A stretch of DNA of 64,000 nucleotides from Channallabes apus (lineage: Eukaryota; Chordata; Actinopteri; Siluriformes; Clariidae). The stretch is from contig CM060118.1 in the NCBI GenBank assembly GCA_030522415.1, positions 16,000,651 through 16,064,650 on the forward strand, given 5' to 3'. Position 1 is the first letter of the stretch, and each line of letters begins with the position of its first letter. Positions 44,411-55,300 of the stretch are shown here, piece by piece. The notes below the pieces were generated by a model. The model did no database searches. It was not told the origin of the DNA and worked only from the letters and a program-made list of their open reading frames with translations. The position numbers and the translations under genes were made by a program.

Positions 44411-46625
44411 TAGTGTGCATTACTCGTGGTGAGCACCCTGTTCCTGCCTACTGCCCCTGCTGAACTCGTCACAATGGGACCACCGCCTCTAATCAGTGAC
44501 GCAAAGAATCTCTTCCTCCATCATTATCCCTTCTTTCTCTCACTTGCCTTCTGCTTCTTGATCCGTCTTCTGCGATCCAAATGACTGACTGCCACTATTA
44601 GGCAAAAAGACTGTAGTCATTTTTATTTTCCTCTGGTACTTTAAATCCATGCCACTCACTTTTTTTTTTTTTCTTCTTTCTTTTTTTCTTTTAATAAGAA
44701 ACACGATACTGAAAACACTATGGAACTGGAGTTGGCTTTTTTTTTTTTTTTTTAATCTTTTAAATGTTCTCACTATTTTATTTTTTGACACTACATGCAG
44801 TGCATTGCGCCTTAAAATGGGCAAGGTCACAAGTTTCTACATTAAGATCTGGTTTATGTTCCCCCTGCTCTATTGACAATTTTTTCCCCCCTGTTTGCTA
44901 TAACTTTATGCTATACAGTGAGTATTCTTGCTACAGTTATGTTTTATATTGTTGTCTTGGCCCTTAATGTCTTGAAACACTAATGACCTTATTGTAAAAC
45001 TTTCTTTGGAGGTTATGTAGCTGTGAGATTGGTCTGCAGTTAGGTTTTTCGATTTTCTGTGCTGAACATTTATGCCAAATTACACCACTGTCTTATGAGT
45101 TATAATTAAAAACAATGTGTGTGTATATATCTAGAATATTAAATCATCTCAGAACTTTATGGGAAGGGAAATAGGGGTCATTTTGTAATGAAGCCATTGC
45201 CTCACACAAATAAGTTACCACTCAAAACAGACACTACCCCCCCCCCCCTTTTTTTTTTTTTTTTTGTCTGTCTGGAAGAATGTGGTGCTGATGTAGATGT
45301 ATAAAAGACATTACTTGTAGACAATGTTGAGGGGTAATGCTTGTGGGAAGAGAAACCTGTGATCTAATTTCTAATTGTCCATAAAGAAGGCAATAGAAAG
45401 GCATTTTACAATTTTGGAGTAGCTCATACAACACCAAAGTGGGTTATTTGGGACATAACCACTTGCGTCCTTATTTTCCCCATTAGTAGGTGTAACGGCA
45501 GGTCCTTTATTCAGAGCTGGAGCACTCTGAATTATTGTTGAGCCCCTCTGCATGAATGAGAACAGCAGATCACCACTCTGGTGGGCCAATTCTTGCTTTC
45601 AGATCCCCTTCTGAATATAGACAGATGTAAATATTTTTGGCATACACCATCCACCATTCTTAGTCAGAGTGCCTCACTCATTGATCAGCCCGTGGTCCTT
45701 GTGTATACGAGTGTGAAAGTTTGAGTGTAGCTATAAGAGGAATGTGTGAGGTTTATTGAATTTGGCCTTCAGTGCCTGTTAGTGTTGCATTGGGAGTGAA
45801 TGACGGAGCATTGAGGGTGTATTGGCTTTACATGACAAGCGAAGTGCTCCTTCTATAGACTGCGTATTTGATATGCACAGTGTCTGATGTAGATATTTGC
45901 TAAGTGGATACTCTAGCACTAGTTTTTTTTTTTTTTTTTTTTACCCTTCCCTTCAAGCAGATTTTTTCATGTATTTCATATAAATGTATTTTAAACCCAT
46001 CTTTCCCACCTATGAGACTCTGCAGTTCAGTCAAGTTAATTTACCAATTAATAAGCGTACAAATAAGTGTAGTTTTTAAGCAGGAGGTATCCAGCAGCAG
46101 GCCACAAATCGGTGGACATTTTTGATGTTGAGGGAAGTACAAGACTCTCTAAAATCTTGACACAATTGCATCTACTACAAGCAAAATTAAGGGAGAGATC
46201 AGATTCTGATTCTAGCTTGATATTTAGATAAAGAAAAAAATTAAAGCACATTTAACTATATATACCAGAGAATATTTGTTAATTTTAATTATTTGTTTCC
46301 TCTCACATTTGTCGTTTCATTTTTTTTTTATATATTTTATGATTGGGCTCATTTGTTTTTCTGGGGTTATTGTGGGTGAATACATATGCAATCAGTTTTA
46401 TTTTTAATTAAATGCATTTACAGTTTATACCTTAATTAAAAACAAAGCAAGAAAAAAATGGTTTGTGTCATGTATTGTTGGTTGTGCTACACTATATGCA
46501 ACAAAATCAGATCATTCTCTTAATTTCATCTATCTGCCTTGGCTCTTAAGTTATCGCACCTTTGTTTCATGGATTAAATGTGTAACGTAGCAATACCGTT
46601 TTTAATAAAATGATTTTTTTTTTCT
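44411..46625 (+). other. ctnnd1: ctnnd1 3' UTR
   Basis: The last exon continues past the stop as AT- and T-rich sequence with no further coding potential. It includes homopolymer T runs at 44660-44700, 44738-44753 and 45250-45265. The strongest polyadenylation signal is AATAAA at 46604-46609, followed by a T-rich stretch. The next repeat starts about 100 bp later, so the transcript probably ends near 46620-46640. Confidence 0.65.
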
Positions 46626-46727
46626 GAAGCTTTTCAGAGTTTGTGTGCAATCATGTTAATGAGTAAACTGTTAGCTCGGTAGGACTTGAATCTATATAAA
46701 ATAATTATGTATATTGTATTATATATA

Positions 46728-48047
46728 CAGGTCCTTCTCAAAAAATTAGCATATTGTGAAAGTTAAATATTTTCTGTAATGTACTGAAACATTAGACTTT
46801 CATATATTTTAGATTCATTACACACAACTGAAGTAGTTCAAGCCTTTTATTGTTTTAATATTGATTGTGGCATACAGCTCATGAAAACCCAAAATCCCTA
46901 TCTCAAAAAATTTGCATATTTCATCCGACCAATAAAAAGTGTTAATACAAAAAAAAAGTCAACCTTCAAATAATTTTGTTCAGTTCTGCACTCAATACTT
47001 GGTCGGGAATCCTTTTGCAGATTCTTGTCTTCTCTCAACTTTCTCTTCACAATATCCCACAGATTCTCTATGCGGTTCAGGTCAGGAGAGTTGGCAGGCC
47101 AATTGAGCACAGTAATACCATGGTCAGTAAACCATTTACCAGTGGTTTTGGCACTGTGAGCAGGTGCCTTCATCTCCATAAAGCTTTTCAGCAGATGGAA
47201 GCATGAAGTGCTCCAAAATCTCCTGATAGCTAGCTGCATTGACCCTGCCCTTGATAAAACACAGTGGACCAACACCAGCAGCTGACATGGCACCCCAGAC
47301 CATCACTGACTGTGGGTACTTGATACTGGACTTCAGGCATTTTGGCATTTCCCTCTCCCCAGTCTTCCTCCAGACTCTGGCACCTTGATTTCCGAATGAC
47401 ATGCAAAATTTGCAACCTGTAGCCCATTTCCTGCACACGCCTGTACACGGTGGCTCTGGATGTTTCTACTCCAGACTCAGTCCACTGCTTCCGCAGGTCC
47501 CCCAAGGTCTGGAATCGGTCCTTCTCCACAATCTTCCTCAGGGCCCGGTCACCTCTTCTCGTTGTGCAGCGTTTTCTGCCACACTTTTTCCTTCCCACAG
47601 ACTTCCCACTGAGGTGCCTTGATACAGCACTCTGGGAACAGCCTATTCGTTCAGAAATTTCTTTCTGTGTCTTACCCTCTTGCTTGAGGGTGTCAATGAT
47701 GGCCTTCTGGACAGCAGTCAGGTCGGCAGTCTTACCCATGATTGCGGTTTTGAGTAATGAACCAGGCTGGGAGTTTTTAAAAGCCTCAGGAATCTTTTGC
47801 AGGTGTTTAGAGTTAATTAGTTGATTCAGATGATTAGGTTAATAGCTCGTTTAGAGAACCTTTTCATGATATGCTAATTTTTTGAGAGAGGGATTTTGGG
47901 TTTTCATGAGCTGTATGCCACAATCATCTTAAAACAATAAAACTACTTTAGTTGTGTGTAATGAATCTAAAATATGAAAGTCTAATGTTTATCAGTACAT
48001 TACAGAAAATAATTAACTTTATCACAATATGCTAATTTTTTGAGAAG
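46728..48047 (-). mobile_element. Tc1-like transposon, internally deleted, right TIR cut short
   Basis: The left end at 46728 begins CAGGTCCTTCTCAAAAAATT after a TA. The right end at 48000-48047 carries the reverse complement (CACAATATGCTAATTTTTTG then AGAAG), but the outermost bases of the TIR are replaced by CTTGC. The interior holds a minus-strand transposase gene with several deletions (see next entry). Related pieces are at 20718-20873 (right end) and 53226-53607 (left end). Confidence 0.88.
46940..47739 (-). pseudogene. Tc1-like transposase gene, broken by deletions
   Basis: From ATG at 47739 the minus strand gives MGKTADLTAVQKAIIDTLKQ, IGCSQSAVSRHLSGKSVGRK (helix-turn-helix) and GDLRKQWTESGVETSRATVY (second subdomain) up to about codon 109. 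The next block, GNQGARVWRKTGEREMPKCL with YPQSVMVWGAMSAAGVGPLC, is in a different frame. The last, VLNWPANSPDLNRIENLWDI (third acidic residue region), is in a third. The first and second catalytic Asp blocks (WSDES and QQDNA) are missing, which fits internal deletions. The protein cannot be functional. Confidence 0.85.
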
Positions 48048-48128
48048 CTTGCAAAAGTCTAGTTCTGCTAGTTAATTTATGGTTACATACAAGTTAAAGG
48101 GGTGTCAGTCATTCCAATTTGCTAACCA

Positions 48129-49657
48129 GGGGGGTGTTCTTCGTACGTCGCTTGAAACATCCGGGATGAATTGACACATCTAAGATGAGATCATGGTGCT
48201 AATTACGCTCCGGCTAAGTCGGTTCTTCCAGCACACCTGTTGTTGTTGATTAGTTTGGCCGGATTGAGTTGTCTAGGATTATTGCGCGTTCGTGCGTTGG
48301 TTTAAAAGGCGATATGCATCGACAGTAGAAACACTGATCACAAGCCCTTTCATTGGTTGACGAAATGACAAAAGAACAAGCTCAATTTGTTTTGTAACAC
48401 CTGAAATGCCAGCGTCAGTAACGCTGAAACACATACCACTGAGCCACCAGTGCCCTGCTATCAAATATTATAGTAGAACATAATATGCACATATGTTTTA
48501 CAAATTCCATGAGACAATAAAATAAGAAATATGAAAATATGTTGTATATGAAAAATAGAAATATTTTTCAAAAACATGTATACTTTTATATTGTTTACTT
48601 TATAATAAAATTAGTTTTGTCCAATTTTTCATTATAAAAAATATTTTTATTATATATAATTTGCATATTCATAACGAACCCCTGAAAAATAAATGTGTTA
48701 CAAAATAAACATTATACAAGAACTTGAATTAATGGTCTTGAGGGCTGTCTCGTGCCTAGATTTTATTATAATAATAAAAAACCTATGAATTTATGTTCTA
48801 ATATAAAATTTGATATCAATTATATATATATATTATGGCAAGCCGTGTGTATATATATATATATATATATATATGCAAGATACTTTTCTTTCCCCACGTG
48901 AGTCAGTCCACGTCTGCGCTCTTTAACCAATCAGATGTGACCTCGCCATTTCAACCAATCATAACCTGGCAGGAGCGCAGCCTTAATCCTGTTTACATGA
49001 AATAAACCTGATACCGAGCAGGTTCAAGCTTACGGACATGTTGCTATGACAGCAAATACGAGATGAGCATCGAAGAACGAAACAATCCAAGATCAGGACA
49101 AATCCACAACAATCAAAACCAGCTAACTGAGAGCGACGTAGTACGTCGCTTGAAACATCCGGGATGAATTGACACATCTAAGATGAGATCATCGTGCTAA
49201 TTACGCTCTGGCTAAGTCGGTTCTTCCAGCACACCTGTTGTTGATGATTAGTTTGGCCGGATTGAGTTGTCTAGGATTATATGCATCGACAGTAGAAACA
49301 CTGATCACAAGCCCTTTGATTGGTTGACGAATGACAAAAGAACAAGCTCAATTTTTTTGTAACACCTGTTATGCGCTGAAATGCCTCCCCACGTGTTATG
49401 CGCTGAAATGCTTCCCTGCCATGGATCCCCCACCACAGACACACACACACACACACACATAATCGCTATCAAATATTATATTAGAACATTATGTGCATAT
49501 GGTTTACAAATTACATGAGACAATAAAATAAGAAATATGAAAATACATAAGTTGTATATGGAATAATAGAAATATTAATATTTTTTTTCAAAAACATGTA
49601 TACTTTCATATTGTTTACTTTATAATAAAATTAGTCTTGTCCAATTTTTCATTAAAA

Positions 49658-49718
<61 letters not shown>

Positions 49719-50066
49719 GTATATAAAATAGCTATCAAATATTATATTAGAATATAAATATATTATGGCAAGCCGTATATATATGCAAGATACTTTTCTT
49801 TCCCCACGTGAGTCAGTCCACGTCAGCGCTCTTTAACCAATCAGATGTGACCTCACCATTTCAACCAATCATAACCCGGCAGGAGCGCAGCCTTAATCCT
49901 GTTTACATGAAATAAACCTGCTACCGAGCAGGTTCAAGCTTACGGACATGTTGCTATGACAGCAAATGCGAGATGAGCATCGGAGAACGAAACAATCCAA
50001 GATCAGGACAAATCCACAACAATCAAATCCAGCTAACTGAGTTAGCGACGTACGAAGAACACCCCC
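48129..50066. mobile_element. Tandem dimer of a terminal-inverted-repeat element
   Basis: The outer ends are inverted repeats: GGGGGTGTTCTTCGTACGTC followed by GCT near 48130-48152, and its reverse complement at 50044-50066. Between them two units run head to tail. Unit 1 is about 48143-49140 and unit 2 about 49141-50053; both start GTACGTCGCTTGAAACATCC and end with AGCGACGTA. They share long near-identical stretches (for example GGGATGAATTGACACATCTA and CCCCACGTGAGTCAGTCCAC). At the junction 49130-49150 the terminal GGGGGTGTTCTTC is missing on both sides, leaving AGCGACGTA-GTACGTCGCT. Unit 1 holds an inserted SINE-like scrap near 48400-48465 and (AT)n at 48850-48874; unit 2 has (CA)n at 49437-49460 and (AT)n at 49663-49709. 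No transposase frame is present. The superfamily is not certain; PIF/Harbinger-like is a guess. Confidence 0.8.
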
Positions 50067-50462
50067 AGGACCTATTGATGGAGTTAATCCTCAACTTATC
50101 TGTAATAAAAACTACATGATGTGGGCAGGTGGTCATAAAATTCCTGAAACACCTTAATGAATGAAGCGATAAATAAATCTGCGGATTGTGATTATCTTTA
50201 GGTTTTTGCAGTTAATCATGTATAAAAAGGAAAGGAACTATCACATTTTAGTTGTATAAATATTTAAAACACAATGAAGACTATTTCATAGTACTGTTAC
50301 TATGAAATATTTATTAGTATTTAAGACTAACATTTTCAACAAAAGCTCCCACTGTTCAAATTTTTTGGGTGTCTACATCCGCCTCCACATCCGACCTAAA
50401 GGCAGGATGCAAACCTACGTCCCTGGAACTTAGAGACCACTGTGCCCCTATGCAAAATCTTT

Positions 50463-51200
50463 TACAATTACACTATGTAGTAAGCTAGTATGCGGTCTAG
50501 TTATCACAGGTATTGCAGTACGATATGTACTATATAGTAAGTTAGTGTGCTGTCCGTTTACTACAAGTCACGATGTGTCCTATGTAGTAAGCTAGTGTGC
50601 TATCCACTTACCACAGGAGGCGATGTGTACTATGTAGTAAGCTAGTGTGCTGTCCAGTTACTACAGGTGATGTGTACTATGTAGTAAGCTAGTGTGCTGT
50701 CCATTTACTACAAGTGACGATGTGTACTATGTAGTAAGCTAGTGTGCTGTCCATTTACTACAAGTGACGATATGTACTATGTAGTAAGCTAGTGTGCTGT
50801 CCATTTACTACAAGTGACGATGTGTACTATGTAGTAAGCTAGTGTGCTGTCCATTTACTACAAGTGACGATATGTACTATGTAGTAAGCTAGTGTGCTGT
50901 CCATTTACTACAAGTGACGATGTGTACTATGTAGTAAGCTAGTGTGCTGTCCATTTACTACAAGTGACGATATGTACTATGTAGTAAGCTTGTGTGCTGT
51001 CCAGTTACTACAGGTGATGTGTGGTATGTAGTAAGCTAGTGTGCTGTCCATTTACCACAGGAGGCGATGTGTACTATGTAGTAAGCTAGTGTGCTGTGTA
51101 ATCACTGTGTGGCGGAGCGCAGTTTCGCACTACGTAGTTAGCTAGTACGCTCTCTAGTTACTATATGCGACAGACTGCGATGTACACTACGTAGTAAGCT
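50463..51200. repeat. 50-bp minisatellite with 100-bp higher-order period
   Basis: About 15 copies of a unit containing GTACTATGTAGTAAGCTAGT and GTGCTGTCCATTTACTACA are arrayed in tandem. In the core (50701-51000) the period is exactly 50 bp. The words TGTGTACTAT and TATGTACTAT alternate strictly at 50721, 50771, 50821, 50871, 50921 and 50971, giving three 100-bp dimers. The outer copies are diverged in sequence and length (46-59 bp). Confidence 0.92.
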
Positions 51201-51964
51201 AGTATGCAGAGCCAACAATGGCGCCGATGACGTCACCGTTCGCTTGTAGTTCAGTTCAGCTGAGTGAAATGAACAACTGAAAAACAACTCAGGAACGGAA
51301 AGAAATAAGGGTAATGCCACTGAATCATTTGCTAGTGTTTGGCAAACTAGTAGGCCAAACTATTGAAGGATTAGGATGCCTACATAGTGAAAAATATGTT
51401 ATTCCCTCTTTCTGAATGAATGCCGGAAACAAAACAGTTGAATCTGTTATCAAGGTAAATCAGCAGACTTCTCTCTGAGTGCACCGTGTCTAAGGAACAT
51501 GATAATAATCATAATTGTACGCAGTGAGTCAGACTGGGAAACATGTATTTATTCCGTGAACAATTTAGATTTTTTTAGAATGTGTATTAATCCAGATGTA
51601 ACCAACTTTTCCTTTGTAAGCAATTATTTTATCCTATTTTTTGTTTTACATTAAACCTAGATGTACTTAAATTATTACAATAATCCACAAATTGGTTTGT
51701 TTTTTGATGTTACCTTTGTAAATTCATAAATGGTCTACAAAATGGTGTACAATCAGCATTAATCACAGGTTGTTTCCCTACCTGTGCTTTTTTTGTTGTT
51801 GTTGTTTACTAAGCTGCCTTTCTGATGCTGTTTGAGGCTGAAGTTTATGTGGTACAGTGATTGATTTAGCTTAGTAAAGCTCACACGAGGTATCTAAGTG
51901 GTATTCAAGTTTATTTGGGTTTTCTGTGATCTCTATCACAATGGAATAGAAAGATGTATTGAGC
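51201..51964. other. Spacer before btbd18, nothing recognised
   Basis: No gene-like feature is seen. An undetected 5' UTR exon or promoter of btbd18 could lie here or further upstream. The 51190-51260 part is somewhat GC-richer (GCCGATGACGTCACCGTTCG, containing a CRE-like TGACGTCA). Confidence 0.35.
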
Positions 51965-52060
51965 AAAGCCCTAACCCTCAACTGCTCAGATGTATAATGA
52001 GATAAAAATGTAAGTTGCTCTGGATAAGACCGTCTGCCAAATGCTTAAATGTAAATGTAT
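51965..52060 (+). repeat. SINE tail fragment
   Basis: Plus-strand copy of the tail of the SINE at 15655-15845. Shared phrases are CCCTCAACTGCTCAGATGTA, GAGATAAAAATGTAAGT and CTGCCAAATGCTTAAATGTA. The tRNA-like head is missing. Confidence 0.65.
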
Positions 52061-52356
52061 TAAGTTCTTTTGAGTCAAAAAGTCTTCAGTTTAATTTTCC
52101 TATGGCATTGTTAAAAGTCTTCATGATTTGTAGTTTCTAGATATATTTTCATTATATATTTAGACATTTATGGGATTGTATAAATTTTTCGTATGAAATA
52201 TTCACAAGTTCTATATTGACTGTAGAACATGTGAATCATCGGTTTCAAATGATGCATTGTGTAAAAAGCTGCTGTGATTAAATATGAGATTTGTTTACTC
52301 CGTTTGTGGAAGACTTGACTTTCATTTGTCTTTTTGGGGTGTGTGTGTTTTTAAGG

Positions 52357-55300
52357 ATGTGGAGGTACCAGCAGCCTGGTTTTGCCATGCGTCTCCTTTG
52401 TGAACTGCAGAAACAGCAACAATGCAGCCTTCACTGTGATGCACTTCTGCAGACAGAGGGTGAGAAGGAAGGGAACTGTAGCAGAAGAAGGGAAGGAATT
52501 AAATACCATGTTAAGCTTAATTGTACCAACCCAAAATCTTCACTGGCAGAGCAGTCTGTGTGTGTCTGTGTGTGTTTGTTTGTTTTTGTTTGTTTGTGTG
52601 CATGCACATGTGTTAAACTAAAATAAAATGTTAGAGGAGAGCAAGAACCATTAGCTCAGTTGTGATCACATGATGCTCAGGAGACAGAACACATACTTGT
52701 ATGTCAAGACCTCGCTCGTTTATCAAGTTAAAAATAATTTAAAAATTTTGCGCGTCTTGCAAAATGCTTGCAGACCAAGTTACTTGCAATCCCAGGTTCC
52801 ACTGTATTTAATTTAATGGAAGGTTCTAAAATTATATTTTATTTGGAAGTATGCTACAGTATGGGTAGCATGTTGGTGGGCCTATATCATCAGGCAAGAT
52901 TTAAAGTTTATTTTGTACTTTATAAAGTCATATATTCTCTGTATATTCTCTTTTAAGTAAAGTGGAAAACTGATATCTTGTTAAGTTTGATTGTGAAGAC
53001 AACAGGGGAGGACCATGAAACATAAAATGACCATAATTTGAATTTGTTTCATACAATTTTTCATGATTCTACTAGTGAGTCAATCTGTCCGTGATAAAAC
53101 AGCACTTTTTTTTTTTTATCCTATCCTGTAATTTTGTTAATTTAAGCCTAAACTATGACTTTTAGCATCACTGTCTTTTATAAGTTTGTAATTTCCCATT
53201 GTGAAGGACACCATATGCATTTATACAGGTCCTTCTCAAAAAAATTTGCATATTGTGATAAAGTTCATTATTTTCTGTAATGTACTGATAAACATTATAC
53301 TTTCATATATATTTTAGATTCATTACACACAACTGAAGTAGTTCAAGCCTTTTATTGTTTTAATATTGATGATTGTGTCATACAGCTCATGAAAACCCCA
53401 AATCCCTATCTCAAAAAATTTGCATATTTCATCCGACCAATAAAAGAAAAGTGTTTTTAATACAAGAAAAGTCAACCTTCAAATAATTTTGTTCAGTTAT
53501 GCACTCAATACTTGGTCGGGAATCCTTTTGCAGATTCTTGTGTCTCTCAACTTTCTCTTCACAATATCCCACAGATTCTCTATGGGGTTCAGGTCAGGAG
53601 AGTTGTTTGAGGACCTGTTTGAGAAGGCAATAATATCCATTAATGCCATTTATATTAATGTGTATTTCTTTTACTTTCTTAGGTGTCTCTATTCCTGCCC
53701 ATAGCTGTGTGTTGTCTGCTCTCAGCCCAATTTTTTGTAGAGCCTTTGCCAATGCTCCATCACTTCAAGTGGGCCAGAGTAGACTAGTGCAGCTGGAGGC
53801 AGTAGGTGCTCAAGCCTTGATGAAGCTGGTTGGGTTCATGTACTCAGGTGAGATGCAGGGAGAGAGCTTGGATGAACAGCGGGAAGTGATTGATATTGCC
53901 TACAGGCTGGGCTTTAGTAACTTTATGGAAGGGAAACAAAAGCAGGTAAACAGGAACCAGAATATAACTGCAAGTTGGATGGAGATTGGACTGCAGACAG
54001 TAGAGACCAGAGGGAGGAAGAAAGATGCAAGCGTACAGATTCTGTCTGAGAAACGGAGCTTTTCTCATTCAGGCACTCAGACAGACAGAGTTCAATCTCA
54101 TTTTACAGACACCTGCTTCACGTCAGAGTCAGAGCTGTCTATAGATATGCCTAATAAAATAACTGGTATGTCTAGTGAATATAACAGCATTTCTTCAGAT
54201 ACTTGTCTTGCCATGATAGATGATACCGTTGCACACTCTCCGTCAAACAGCACTAAAGCCTTGGTTAGAACGCACACCAAACATCAGCAAACTCAAAAGG
54301 AAAAGAAAAGAGCAAAAATTTTGAACAAGGTAAGAACGACTTAAGTTTTCGTTAAAATGATCCAGTTTTTTTTTTTTTTTTTTTTAAAGTTAAATTCTCG
54401 TTTAACTTTACGGTTGTACAGCAGGGAGGCACACAGATCTCACTGAAGATTAAAATGAAGCGACAGAGGAGTGGGGAATTGTGGGAGATTGTTAGTGTCC
54501 GAGAGGAGAGTACAGTTGATGAATCAAAATCTTGTGGCTCCTCTGATGACCCACTGACGACACACAGTCTTGCTGAGGTAACGGCTCTTTACAGTGTGCG
54601 TTGGATTCCAGTGACTAAAATGTCTGTAGTTTATTGTCAAGGTCATGTTGATTCTGAAGCAACATTATGCGTTACACTTTTGTTTTCCATGGTTCTACCC
54701 TGTACCATTTTCTGTATATCTACTTCTCTTTCTTGACATCTTTTTTCTCCTGGACTTTTCTCATTCAGACCCACAAGAGCTCTGAAGAAGTCCAGCTGAG
54801 CCCCTCTTCATCATTGACTTGTCAGAATCTTGAAACAGTCACGCTCACACCTCCCGCAGAGCTGACCACACATCTTCCTGATGAAACAACGAGGTCCCCT
54901 ACTGAGCTCCACTCTCACCCTGATCCCGTTCCTCTCTCCTCCCTTTTACAAATGCCACATCTATCACCAGCTTTGGCACATCCCAAAGAATCTGATGAAC
55001 AATTTTCGAAGCTATTAGAGATGGTCACAGAGGGTTTAAACATCTTGCCCTCGGTCACAACACAGGAAAACAACAGCATGTATGCACATCTGGATCAAAA
55101 TTTGGAGAAGTGTGCCTCTGTTGCTAGTTTACCAACTTCATATCTGTGTTTGCTTGACCATAATCTAAGAACTATAGAATCTAGGACACCAGATGCTTCT
55201 CAACAATTAGCAGCAGGTATAGAAAAAATGTCTATCACAGCATCTTTTTGAACATTTCATCTGTAATCTCTCCTGACATTATGGTAGACTATTTGCATCA

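Noticed and set aside
50463..51200. CRISPR-like repeat array
   Set aside because: Units are contiguous without unique spacers, and the context is a vertebrate genome; it is a minisatellite.
54098..54280. Minus-strand frames opposite btbd18 exons (also 53844-54068, 57990-58288)
   Set aside because: Antisense shadows of long coding exons with no conserved features.
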